Below are positions 54,400-63,442 of a DNA stretch of 64,000 bases, piece by piece. The notes under the pieces are model-generated. The model made no database searches, was not told where the DNA came from, and worked only from the letters and a program-made list of their open reading frames with translations. Source of the stretch: Lacinutrix sp. 5H-3-7-4 (GTDB lineage: Bacteria; Bacteroidota; Bacteroidia; Flavobacteriales; Flavobacteriaceae); NCBI RefSeq assembly GCF_000211855.2, contig NC_015638.1, forward strand, positions 496,001-560,000. The letters run 5' to 3'. Both the position numbers and the translations under genes were made by a program. Numbering within the stretch: position 1 is the stretch's first letter; each line of letters begins with the position of its first letter.

Positions 54400-55716
54400 T
54401 TAACCTCCAAAGTCATCAAATCTAATATTCTCATCTGGAATACCAAAGTCTTCTCCCATTTTTTGAACTGCTTGGTTCATTAATGGTGGACCACAGAAAT
54501 ATAATTCTATATCCTCTGGTGTTTCATGGTGATTTAAGTAGTTATCAATAACACAATTGTGAACGAAACCTACAAAACCATCTCCAGGTGCATCAATATT
54601 TTCTTTTACTTTCCAGTTATCTTCTGGTAAAGGTTCAGATAATGCTAAATAAAACTTGAAGTTAGGGAAATCTTTTTCTAATTGATAGAAGTGATCTAAA
54701 TAGAATAATTCTCGTTTAGAACGACCACCGTACCAATAAGTAACTTTTCTTCCTGTTTTTAAAGTTTTGAATAAGTGGTATAAGTGAGAACGCATTGGCG
54801 CCATACCTGCTCCACCACCAACATAAAGCATTTCTGCATCACTTTCGTTGATAAAGAATTCACCGTAAGGACCAGAAATAGTTACTTTATCTCCTGGTTT
54901 TTGGTTAAATATGTAAGATGAAGCTACACCTGGATTTACATCCATCCAACCGCCTTTAGCACGATCAAAAGGTGGTGTTGCAATACGTACATTTAACATA
55001 ATCTCACGACCTTCTGCAGGATAAGAAGCCATTGAATAAGCTCTTTCTACAGTTTCTGTGTTTTTCATTACTAATGGCCATAATTTAAACTTATCCCATT
55101 CAGCTTGAAATTTATCTGGTGTTTCATGCTCTTCTGGGTGTGCAGTAATGTCCATATCTTCGAACTTTACAGTACACTCTGGAATTTCAATTTGAATATA
55201 TCCACCAGCTTTATATCCCATATCTTCTGGGATTTCAACTACAAATTCTTTAATAAAAGAGGCAACATTATAATTACGTACAACGGTTGCTTCCCATTTT
55301 TTAATTCCAAATACTTCTTCTGGAATTGTAATTTCCATGTCTTGCTTTACTTTAACTTGGCAAGATAAACGAGCTCCATGTGCTAATTCTTTTCTAGAAA
55401 AGTGAGGTGTTTCTGTTGGTAAAGCTTCTCCTCCACCAGATAATACGTGACACTCACATTGTATACAAGTTCCACCACCACCACAAGCAGATGGTAAAAA
55501 TATTTTATTACTTCCTAATGTAGATAATAATGTACCTCCAGAAGCGACTTCTATTTCTCTTTCACCATTAATCATAATCTTTACTGGACCAGATGGTGAC
55601 AATTTTTGTTTAACGAATAGTAATAAACTTACTAGTATTAATGCGATAATTAAAAACGCTACTACCGTTGTAATTACTGTTCCTAATGTTCCTGCTGCTA
55701 AAATCATATTACTCAA
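54400..55716 (-). CDS. nqrF: Na+-translocating NADH:quinone reductase subunit F
   Basis: NADH-oxidising entry subunit. The 438 residues hold an N-terminal helix (about 14-34), a [2Fe-2S] site with Cys 78, 84, 87 and 119, an FAD domain (ERAYSMASYP) and an NADH domain (YVGGGAGMAPMRSH, LYFCGPPLMNQAV). Complete, last gene of the operon, starting eight bases inside nqrE. Plus-strand frames here are shadows. Confidence 0.96.
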   Translation of the reverse strand: MSNMILAAGTLGTVITTVVAFLIIALILVSLLLFVKQKLSPSGPVKIMINGEREIEVASGGTLLSTLGSNKIFLPSACGGGGTCIQCECHVLSGGGEALPTETPHFSRKELAHGARLSCQVKVKQDMEITIPEEVFGIKKWEATVVRNYNVASFIKEFVVEIPEDMGYKAGGYIQIEIPECTVKFEDMDITAHPEEHETPDKFQAEWDKFKLWPLVMKNTETVERAYSMASYPAEGREIMLNVRIATPPFDRAKGGWMDVNPGVASSYIFNQKPGDKVTISGPYGEFFINESDAEMLYVGGGAGMAPMRSHLYHLFKTLKTGRKVTYWYGGRSKRELFYLDHFYQLEKDFPNFKFYLALSEPLPEDNWKVKENIDAPGDGFVGFVHNCVIDNYLNHHETPEDIELYFCGPPLMNQAVQKMGEDFGIPDENIRFDDFGG

Positions 55717-56434
55717 CTATTTTAGTGTTTTCAGCTAATTTCTTAGCGTCTTCAGTTTTTACTTGCTCAACTTTTGCTGTTGGCTCTTCTGTTGTAGGTT
55801 CTCCTTCTTCATCACCACCAGTTAACATTCCTCCAAAACTTAAAAATCCTATTCCCATTAAACCTGTAATGATAAAAGTTATTCCTAACCCTCTTAAAGG
55901 TGCTGGAACGTTAGAATATCTAATTTTCTCACGAATGGCAGCAATAGCTAATATTGCTAAAAACCATCCTATACCAGAAGATACACCATAGTTTACTGCT
56001 AATCCAAATGTTTCTATTTCACGAGATTGCATAAATAAAGAACCACCTAAAATGGCACAGTTTACTGCAATTAGAGGTAAGAAAATACCAAGTGAGTTAT
56101 ATAATGATGGTGAAAATTTCTCTACTACTATTTCTACTAACTGAACCATTGTTGCAATGGTAGCAATAAACATAATAAATGAAAGGAAACTTAAATCGTA
56201 ATCTGCAAATTCTGCGCCTAACCATTTTAATGCTCCAGGTTGTAATAAGTATTGATCTAATAACCAGTTTAATGGTACTGTTATAGCTAATACAAATATT
56301 ACTGCTGCACCAAGTCCAACTGCTGTAGCTACTTTTTTAGATACGGCTAAGTATGAACACATACCTAAGAAAACCGCAAACACCATATTGTCAATAAAAA
56401 TTGACTTGAAAAATAATTCGATGTGCTCTATCAT
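55709..56434 (-). CDS. nqrE: Na+-translocating NADH:quinone reductase subunit E
   Basis: 241 residues with six membrane helices and the conserved IFIDNMVFAVFLGMCSYLAVSKK and VNCAILGGSLFM; the Cys pair of the intramembrane iron site is present. About 40 extra polar residues follow the last helix (GGDEEGEPTTEEPTAKVEQV), absent from the roughly 200-residue proteobacterial NqrE. Confidence 0.95.
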   Translation of the reverse strand: MIEHIELFFKSIFIDNMVFAVFLGMCSYLAVSKKVATAVGLGAAVIFVLAITVPLNWLLDQYLLQPGALKWLGAEFADYDLSFLSFIMFIATIATMVQLVEIVVEKFSPSLYNSLGIFLPLIAVNCAILGGSLFMQSREIETFGLAVNYGVSSGIGWFLAILAIAAIREKIRYSNVPAPLRGLGITFIITGLMGIGFLSFGGMLTGGDEEGEPTTEEPTAKVEQVKTEDAKKLAENTKIVE

Positions 56435-56465
56435 TGTCTTTTATTTTTTATAACTAAAAAGGATA

Positions 56466-57110
56466 TTAATCCTCGATTAAGTCTTTGTTTCTACTTCGTT
56501 GTACCCAGATAATCAATCCTACAATTATTAATGCCATTGGAGGCATTAACATAAATCCATTGTTTTCATAACCTATAGAATATACTCCAGTTTTTTCGAT
56601 TGGGTCTCCTAATACCGGAATACCAAATAAAGTTCCTGAACCTAAAAGTTCTCTAAAGAATCCTACAATAATTAAAATTACGGCATAACCTAAAGCATTA
56701 CCAATACCATCTAAAAATGATTTCCAAGGACCGTTACCTAAAGCAAATGCTTCAAAACGTCCCATAATAATACAGTTGGTAATTATTAAACCAATAAATA
56801 CAGAAAGTGTTTTACTTAACTCAAAAGCAAAAGCTTTTAATACTTGGTCAACAATAATTACTAAAGCTGCTACAACAATAAGTTGTACAATAATTCTAAT
56901 TTTTGATGGTATAATATTACGCATTAAAGAAATTACTACGTTACCAACACCTAATACAAATAACACAGCGATTCCCATTACTAAAGAAGCTTTTAGCTCT
57001 GCAGTAATTGCTAATGCAGAACAAATACCTAATACTTGAATAGTAATTGGGTTATTATCTGCTAACGGATCTGTGATTAACTTTGCGTCTTTTTTTGAAA
57101 GTAGTCCCAT
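56466..57110 (-). CDS. nqrD: Na+-translocating NADH:quinone reductase subunit D
   Basis: 214 residues, six membrane helices, with VLGICSALAITAELKASLVM and ITNCIIMGRFEAFALGN; its two half-membrane cysteines pair with those of NqrE to hold the iron centre. Typical length. One base behind nqrC and 31 before nqrE. Confidence 0.95.
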   Translation of the reverse strand: MGLLSKKDAKLITDPLADNNPITIQVLGICSALAITAELKASLVMGIAVLFVLGVGNVVISLMRNIIPSKIRIIVQLIVVAALVIIVDQVLKAFAFELSKTLSVFIGLIITNCIIMGRFEAFALGNGPWKSFLDGIGNALGYAVILIIVGFFRELLGSGTLFGIPVLGDPIEKTGVYSIGYENNGFMLMPPMALIIVGLIIWVQRSRNKDLIED

Positions 57111-57111
57111 G

Positions 57112-57921
57112 TTACTCGTTATTGTTTTTTAAGTTCATAAAGTATGGCAAATACAATTTTAAATCTTTCTTTATCATTGCAGATACGCCATCTCCTGTAA
57201 TAGTTGCTCCTGCTAAGGCATCAACTTCGTAATCGTCTTTAATTTCATTTTTAGGGTCGTTATTACCTTTTGCTACAGTAATACCTTTAAATACTCCTGC
57301 ATCTGTAAGTAATTTTTCTCCATAAAAATCGTCCATAAAGTAACGTTGCTTAATGTTCGCTCCTAATCCTGGAGTTTCTCCTGCGTGGTCAAAAAATGTA
57401 CCTTGCACAACCATATCTTTATCTAGTGCTACATAGCCCCAAATAGCATCCCAAAGTCCTTTTCCTCTAATAGGTGCAACGTATAATTTTTTTCCGTTGT
57501 TTTCTCCAATAAATAAAGGTAAGTATCTAGATTTACCTTCTTTTACTCTGGTTTGTTGTTTTTTAACATCTATTAAGTAAGGCTCAATACCTTTATCTGC
57601 ATCTGTTGAATTTTTGAAGTCTTCACCAGTAATTTCGTTTAAAATTTTACCATCTTTAACTTCTAAAACTATTTGCTCTGATACTTTAGCTGTAAATTCT
57701 TGAGCGACCTTATCTGTAGAAACAAATGTGATATCACCATCACCTTCATTTCCATTTATTCCCATAGCATACAGTATATTCTGCTGCTTTTCCATTCTTT
57801 TATTTTCATCAATATTAGGTTTTAAAGACGCTGCTGTAAAAGCTAATAAAGAACCTACTACAACTACCATTGCTATTGCAAATATGATAGTGTACGAATT
57901 TTTTTCTGTGTTAACTGCCAT
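57112..57921 (-). CDS. nqrC: Na+-translocating NADH:quinone reductase subunit C
   Basis: 269 residues: one N-terminal membrane helix (about 11-31) and a periplasmic FMN domain with the flavinylation motif DALAGATIT (234-242), target of ApbE, and DHAGETPGLGANI. Ala instead of Ser/Thr before GAT is a small change from the common form. Two bases from nqrB. Confidence 0.95.
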   Translation of the reverse strand: MAVNTEKNSYTIIFAIAMVVVVGSLLAFTAASLKPNIDENKRMEKQQNILYAMGINGNEGDGDITFVSTDKVAQEFTAKVSEQIVLEVKDGKILNEITGEDFKNSTDADKGIEPYLIDVKKQQTRVKEGKSRYLPLFIGENNGKKLYVAPIRGKGLWDAIWGYVALDKDMVVQGTFFDHAGETPGLGANIKQRYFMDDFYGEKLLTDAGVFKGITVAKGNNDPKNEIKDDYEVDALAGATITGDGVSAMIKKDLKLYLPYFMNLKNNNE

Positions 57922-57923
57922 AA

Positions 57924-59138
57924 TTATGCTGTTTTAACTTTTAAACGTTTCATTCTACGTTTTACGTTTCCTTGAATCACGTAATGATCAATAGTTGGTG
58001 CGAAGACGTTCATTAATAAAATCGCTAAAAACACTCCTTCTGGATACGCTGGATTAAATACTCTAATCATGATTGAAATAAACCCAATTAAAAAGCCGTA
58101 AATCCATTTTCCTTTATTTGTTTGTGAAGCTGTAACTGGATCTGTTGCCATGTATACTGCACCAAATAAAATACTACCAATTATTAAATGTTGCCAAAAT
58201 GGTACATTCATTAAACCATAGAATTTACTTGATTCTCCAATCCACTCTGCTGATACAACACCATTAAATATTAAGCCCATAGTTAATGCACCTATTAATG
58301 TTGACACTATAATTCTCCAGCTTCCTACTTTTGTGAAGATTAAAAATAAAGCTCCAATAATTATTAATAGTTTTGAAGTTTCACCTATTGATCCTGGTAT
58401 AAAACCAAAAAACATATCCATGATATCTATATTAGGTAGTGTTGTGCCTTGCGCATAAGCTCCTAATAATGTTTCTCCTGAAATCGCATCTGGAGTTCCT
58501 GCTAATTCTGTTGCTTTGTGAACCCATACTTTATCTCCAGACATCCAAGTTGGATATGCAAAGAATAAAAATGCACGAATGGTTAATGCAGGATTAAGAA
58601 TATTCATTCCTGTTCCTCCAAACACTTCTTTTCCTATAACTACACCAAAAATAACTGCTACTGATAACATCCATAACGGGATATCTACAGGTACAATTAA
58701 TGGCACTAACATTCCTGTTACAAGATAACCTTCTTCTACTTCGTGACCTTTTATAACTGCAAAAATAAATTCTACAATTAAACCTACACCGTAAGAAACT
58801 ATTACTAAAGGTAAAACCGTCCAGGCTCCTATTACAAAATTATCCCATGTAAGGAAATTTCCAAATAAAGAAGCTTCTCTAGTAATTCCAGCAGCAGCAT
58901 CTATAGCAGCATAATGTTGGTAACCAGCGTTAAATATACCAAAGATTAAACATGGTACTAATGCCATGATTACTATGTTCATAGTACGTTTTAAATCATC
59001 GGCTGCCTTAATATGAGTTCCATTATGTGTTGTCTCATTTGGCAAATACAAAAAAGTATGAATTGCGTTAAACGCAGGCGCCATTTTAGTGCCTTTATAC
59101 TTTTCTTTTAAGTTGTGTAAATTACTTTTTAAACCCAT
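57924..59138 (-). CDS. nqrB: Na+-translocating NADH:quinone reductase subunit B
   Basis: 404 residues, about ten membrane helices, with GGTGMNILNPALTIRAFLFFAYP and GAVYMATDPVTASQTNKGKW. Carries riboflavin and a covalent FMN. The attachment region reads DAISGETLL (217-225): Thr 223 is kept, but the Ala of the usual SGAT is Glu. Overlaps nqrA by one base. Confidence 0.95.
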   Translation of the reverse strand: MGLKSNLHNLKEKYKGTKMAPAFNAIHTFLYLPNETTHNGTHIKAADDLKRTMNIVIMALVPCLIFGIFNAGYQHYAAIDAAAGITREASLFGNFLTWDNFVIGAWTVLPLVIVSYGVGLIVEFIFAVIKGHEVEEGYLVTGMLVPLIVPVDIPLWMLSVAVIFGVVIGKEVFGGTGMNILNPALTIRAFLFFAYPTWMSGDKVWVHKATELAGTPDAISGETLLGAYAQGTTLPNIDIMDMFFGFIPGSIGETSKLLIIIGALFLIFTKVGSWRIIVSTLIGALTMGLIFNGVVSAEWIGESSKFYGLMNVPFWQHLIIGSILFGAVYMATDPVTASQTNKGKWIYGFLIGFISIMIRVFNPAYPEGVFLAILLMNVFAPTIDHYVIQGNVKRRMKRLKVKTA

Positions 59139-60493
59139 TATCCTATTTCTTTAAGCATTAAGTCTAAACCTTTTCTAATTATATCTTGATGTGGTTGCTT
59201 AGACACACAAACAAATTCTGTTAAGGCGAAATCTTCTGGTGCAACTTCGTACATACCTAAAGCTTCCATTTCATCTAAATCTTGATACATACATGCTTTT
59301 AATATTTGCAATGGGTATATATCTAAAGGAAAAACTTCTTCATAAGTTCCTGTAGTTACAAATGCACGATGCTCACCGTTTGTATTTGTATTTAAAGCAA
59401 ATTCTTTTTTAGGTGTTAACCATGAAAAAGTTAATGCTCTAGAGGTAGATACTTTATTAAAAATTGGTTTGTTCCATCCAAAAAATTCATAATCATCTCC
59501 TTCTGGGATTACAGATATTACATTACTGTAATAGTCTAAATTACCATCTGGTTTTATTTTTTTTCCGGTTAAAACGTTTCCTGAAATAATTCTATCGTTT
59601 CCGTCTTTATCAACACCATTATCATAAACCATAGTTGCGATTTCGCTTCCTATTTTAGTTTTAAAATAACGTGGTTTTTTAACCGATGATCCTGCTAATG
59701 CAACAATACGTTCTGCGTTAAATTTACCTGTTAATAATAACTCCCCAATAATAACTAAATCTTGAGCAGCAACAGTCCAAACTGTTTCTCCCTTATTTAT
59801 TGGGCTAACTTTATTTATTAACGTTCCAACATTTCCTGCTGGATGAGGACCAGACACTTTGTGTACAGTAACTCCAGACAATCCTGCTAATGGCGAATTA
59901 CCGCTTTTTCCTACACCAATGTGTACATTACCTTCCGTTAATTTAGCTAAAGCTGTAACTGCTGCCTGCAATTCTGCTTCTTTTCCTGCTAAAGTATAAT
60001 CCAAATCTGCAGCTAATGGCGCACTTGCATAACCAGAAATAAAAATTGCTTTTGGAGCAACACCTGGATTTGCAACAACATCATAAGGACGCTGCTTTAC
60101 AAAAGCCCAACATCCTGAAGCTAATAATTTTGCTTTAATATCTTCTGCTTTTGCAGAATCTACGTTTAAAGCTCCAAAATCTTCAAAAGATTGTTCTTTG
60201 TCTGCTTGAATTTTTATTGAAAGAATTTTACGTTTTTCTCCACGTGCTATCTCGATAACCTCCCCAGAAACTGGCGAAGCAAATTTTACGTCTTCATTGG
60301 ATTTATCAAAAAATAAAGCTTGTCCGGCTTTAACTTTTGCTCCAACTTTAACAGATAATTTTGGAATTACACTGTGAAAATCTTCTGGTCTAACTGTATA
60401 AAAGTTGCTTACTATAGCGTTTTCTGTCGCTTTTTCTGCAGCTCCTTTAAGTTTTATATCAAGACCTTTTTTAATCTTAATGTCTTTTGACAT
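59138..60493 (-). CDS. nqrA: Na+-translocating NADH:quinone reductase subunit A
   Basis: 451 residues, peripheral cytoplasmic subunit, with IKIKKGLDIKLKGAA at the start and HVGVGKSG-like HIGVGKSGNSPL, GPHPAGNVGTLI in the middle. Together with NqrB it forms the quinone site. First gene of nqrABCDEF; a minus-strand TATTTTTG box lies at 60555-60562. Confidence 0.96.
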   Translation of the reverse strand: MSKDIKIKKGLDIKLKGAAEKATENAIVSNFYTVRPEDFHSVIPKLSVKVGAKVKAGQALFFDKSNEDVKFASPVSGEVIEIARGEKRKILSIKIQADKEQSFEDFGALNVDSAKAEDIKAKLLASGCWAFVKQRPYDVVANPGVAPKAIFISGYASAPLAADLDYTLAGKEAELQAAVTALAKLTEGNVHIGVGKSGNSPLAGLSGVTVHKVSGPHPAGNVGTLINKVSPINKGETVWTVAAQDLVIIGELLLTGKFNAERIVALAGSSVKKPRYFKTKIGSEIATMVYDNGVDKDGNDRIISGNVLTGKKIKPDGNLDYYSNVISVIPEGDDYEFFGWNKPIFNKVSTSRALTFSWLTPKKEFALNTNTNGEHRAFVTTGTYEEVFPLDIYPLQILKACMYQDLDEMEALGMYEVAPEDFALTEFVCVSKQPHQDIIRKGLDLMLKEIG

Positions 60494-60554
60494 GCGTATA
60501 AATCTATTTGTTAATAGTTTAGCTATATGATTTTATGATGGTAAAAAATCGGTG

Positions 60555-60562
60555 CAAAAATA
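60555..60562 (-). promoter_or_regulatory. -7 box of the nqr operon
   Basis: Minus-strand TATTTTTG matches TAnnTTTG, about 60 bases before the nqrA start. No clear TTTG is visible at the right distance upstream. Confidence 0.45.
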
Positions 60563-60685
60563 CGAATTAATAATAAAATTTCTTCCCATTATAGCATACA
60601 GATAATCTATTTATAATTATTCTAAATAAGGTTCTGCTATTAGGCATAGATTTTGATTATATTTACCACTTGAAAACCCTTATAA

Positions 60686-61936
60686 ATGGCACTTAAAACT
60701 AATATTTCTCTAATAATTTTATTTATTACTACTGTGACTTTCTCTCAAGTCCAAGAAATAAGTCCTACCCAAGAGATAAAAAGCATAACTTTTAAAGGCG
60801 ATACACCAGAAAGCCAATTACCAATATTAAAACTTGGAGAATATCTAATATTAGAGTTTGATGTTTTAAATGGTAATGAAGATGATTATTATTACGAAAT
60901 TAAACATTATAATTTTGATTGGACACCTTCTGTTTTAATGCAAGCTGAATACCTTAAAGGATTTAATGAACAGCGTATTAGAGAATGGGACAACTCGTTT
61001 AACACCTATCAGATTTACTCACACTACACATTAACAATACCAAATGAACAAACAAGAGGCTTAACAAAATCCGGAAACTACCTTATTACTGTTTACAACG
61101 AAAATGATGAAATTGAATTTACAAGAAAGTTTATGATTTATGAAGAACTTGCAGATGTTGGCGTATCTATAAAACGTTCTCGTGATGTTTCAGAAATTGA
61201 AAACAAACAATCGGTAGATTTTGTAATTAATACCAATAAAATCAACTTTAACAACCCTAAAGAAAATATTAAAACTGTAGTAATTCAAAACAACAATCTA
61301 AATACTGCAATTACTAATTTAAAACCGCAATATATTTTAGGAAACGAGCTGCAATACCGTTACACGAAAGCCTCAAGTTTTTATGCTGGAAATGAGTATT
61401 TCTATTTTGAAAACAAAGACTTAAGAGGCGCCAATACAGGCGTTCAATTTATTAGACTAAATGAACTTTACAATAGTTACCTCTATTTTAATGTACCACG
61501 TAAAAACCAGCCATATACTTATAATCCAGACATTAATGGAAACTTTTTAATTACTGCTTTAGATACAGATACTCCAGAAACTCATGCCGATTATGCAAAG
61601 GTTCATTTTGGACTTAAAACAAATGAATTGCTAAACGGAGACACAGTGCATGTTTTTGGGAATTTTAATAATTATGCGGTAAATAAAAGCACACAAATGA
61701 CTTATGAAACAGAATCTCAAACTTACCAATTACCAATTATACTAAAACAAGGATTTTATAGTTATAAATTTGTAATTAAAAAACCAGATGGTACAATTGA
61801 TGAAAATGCTTTTTCTGGAAACTTTTATCAAACTGAAAACGATTACAAAGTTTTAGTCTATTATAGAGACCTTGGCGCTCGATATGATAGATTAATTGGA
61901 GTTGGACAAGGCAACTCTGTAAACATTACAAATTAA
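60686..61936 (+). CDS. T9SS plug-domain protein (DUF5103)
   Basis: 416 residues: signal peptide (to TFSQ, about 21), a beta-rich N-terminal part (SITFKGDTPESQLPILKLGE, YYYEIKHYNFDW) and an E-set-like C-terminal domain (VHVFGNFNNYAVNKST). This is the DUF5103 family; a member plugs the SprA translocon of the type IX secretion system. It is divergent from nqrA. The T9SS cargo genes in this window would depend on such machinery. Confidence 0.83.
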   Translation: MALKTNISLIILFITTVTFSQVQEISPTQEIKSITFKGDTPESQLPILKLGEYLILEFDVLNGNEDDYYYEIKHYNFDWTPSVLMQAEYLKGFNEQRIREWDNSFNTYQIYSHYTLTIPNEQTRGLTKSGNYLITVYNENDEIEFTRKFMIYEELADVGVSIKRSRDVSEIENKQSVDFVINTNKINFNNPKENIKTVVIQNNNLNTAITNLKPQYILGNELQYRYTKASSFYAGNEYFYFENKDLRGANTGVQFIRLNELYNSYLYFNVPRKNQPYTYNPDINGNFLITALDTDTPETHADYAKVHFGLKTNELLNGDTVHVFGNFNNYAVNKSTQMTYETESQTYQLPIILKQGFYSYKFVIKKPDGTIDENAFSGNFYQTENDYKVLVYYRDLGARYDRLIGVGQGNSVNITN

Positions 61937-62032
61937 TAGCGACAAATCTGTTAATATTAAGATATATAAGCAATTAAGCTTTAAAAATGTTTTAAAATTT
62001 AGTATTTTAGCAAAAGTATTGCAAATAAAAAA

Positions 62033-62419
62033 ATGGTACAACAAGTTACAAGAGGCATAAAAATTTCAGTAGAAACTAATTTTGAAGGCACTTTTTATAA
62101 AAATTATAAAATACATTATGCCTTTGGATATAAAGTTACAATTGAAAACCAGAGTAAAGACTCTGTACAACTTAATGCCAGACATTGGACTATACTTGAT
62201 GCTTTAAACAATATCGAAACTGTAAGTGGCGAAGGTGTTATTGGTAAAAAACCAGTTTTAAAACCAGGTGAATCTCACACTTACAATTCTGGCTGTTTAC
62301 TTACATCTCCTTTTGGTGCTATGCAAGGCCATTACAGCATGATAAACTTTACAACAACTAAAAAGTTTGATGTTGCTATACCAACTTTTAAATTAAGCGC
62401 TCCTTTTGCTATTAATTAA
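62033..62419 (+). CDS. apaG: ApaG/DUF525 protein
   Basis: 128 residues, single ApaG domain with YKIHYAFGYKVTIENQS, RHWTILDA, VSGEGVIGKKPVLKPGESHTY and GAMQGHYSM. Linked genetically to Co2+/Mg2+ resistance in enterobacteria; exact function unclear. Stand-alone gene. Confidence 0.95.
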   Translation: MVQQVTRGIKISVETNFEGTFYKNYKIHYAFGYKVTIENQSKDSVQLNARHWTILDALNNIETVSGEGVIGKKPVLKPGESHTYNSGCLLTSPFGAMQGHYSMINFTTTKKFDVAIPTFKLSAPFAIN

Positions 62420-62431
62420 ATTTCTGTTTCT

Positions 62432-63442
62432 TTATTTTTCAGCTTTTCTATTAAACCTATATTTCTTTCCGTTTTGTTCTACGTGAAAAAAACTACAGTT
62501 AGAATAGTGAATAATCTGATAAGGTTTTTTATAATTAAATTGAGAGTCTTCAGCTAAAAAAATCGCATCGCAATCTATATTTCCATATGGAGAAATACGG
62601 CGGTACCGGTATTCGTTTTCTATAGCTGTTTTATGTATTTCATACCATGCACCAGCTGCTATTCCAGACAACCATTGCGCATTTTTATGAAGACCATCAA
62701 CTTTTCTAGGCTTTAAAGTGCCTTCATGATTTGGAATATAATCTTGCAACCTATCTAAGAAGTTTTTTAAATTTTCTCTTTTTTGAGAACCTTTATACGC
62801 TGTAATTTCTCCAATCTCTGAAACCTCAAAAACACAATCTCCTGTATTTGCTAATAAAACATTACCAACAGTACTTGGTGTAAACCATTTTGACTGCTGT
62901 AAAGCTTTTTTAATTTTTGAATGTGTTACAGAAGCAATTAAACTATCGGTTACAAAACGAGCACAATTACAAGCTTCTTTTTTAAAAGCAGCATAATAAA
63001 TAAAACCTCGGTTTTGCATTTTTGTAATATGAAGCCTTGCCTTTTTATAATTTATTTGGTCGCAAACTGAAGCTATTAATCTTCCATCACCATGTGTGAT
63101 TTTAGGTTTTGTAGCAAGAAACTTTAAAATAGCATCTAAATTTTCAATCTTATCGTTTTTAATTGCTGCTTTAAATGGAAAATGCAGTTCGTTATCTGTA
63201 AATCGTCCTCTAACTCTTCCGTTTGGTTCTGGCGTAATATATCTACCAAAATCATGATATTCCAAAACACCTGTTTCTTTATCTATTAAAACTAAGGCTG
63301 CATGACCTGCACGAACACTTGTTTTACTTCCTATTCCAAGAAACCTTAAATATGGTGAGTACCATTCTTCAGCATGCGATACAATTGTATCTGGATAGGC
63401 TAAGGTTAGAATTATTCCTGTATTCTCTTTAGCGTTACCCAT
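62432..63442 (-). CDS. DUF6695-like protein, predicted permuted thiol hydrolase
   Basis: 336 residues, no signal peptide. An N-terminal histidine in RAGHAALVLID (His 47) and a later CNCARFVTDSL (Cys 158 and 160) are placed as in circularly permuted NlpC/P60 or LRAT-type papain folds, where His precedes Cys. The C-terminal third contains GIAAGAWYEIHKT and a strand-rich end. I recall related proteins as DUF6695; activity is unproved. Its start overlaps the end of the NRDE-type gene by eight bases. Confidence 0.6.
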   Translation of the reverse strand: MGNAKENTGIILTLAYPDTIVSHAEEWYSPYLRFLGIGSKTSVRAGHAALVLIDKETGVLEYHDFGRYITPEPNGRVRGRFTDNELHFPFKAAIKNDKIENLDAILKFLATKPKITHGDGRLIASVCDQINYKKARLHITKMQNRGFIYYAAFKKEACNCARFVTDSLIASVTHSKIKKALQQSKWFTPSTVGNVLLANTGDCVFEVSEIGEITAYKGSQKRENLKNFLDRLQDYIPNHEGTLKPRKVDGLHKNAQWLSGIAAGAWYEIHKTAIENEYRYRRISPYGNIDCDAIFLAEDSQFNYKKPYQIIHYSNCSFFHVEQNGKKYRFNRKAEK

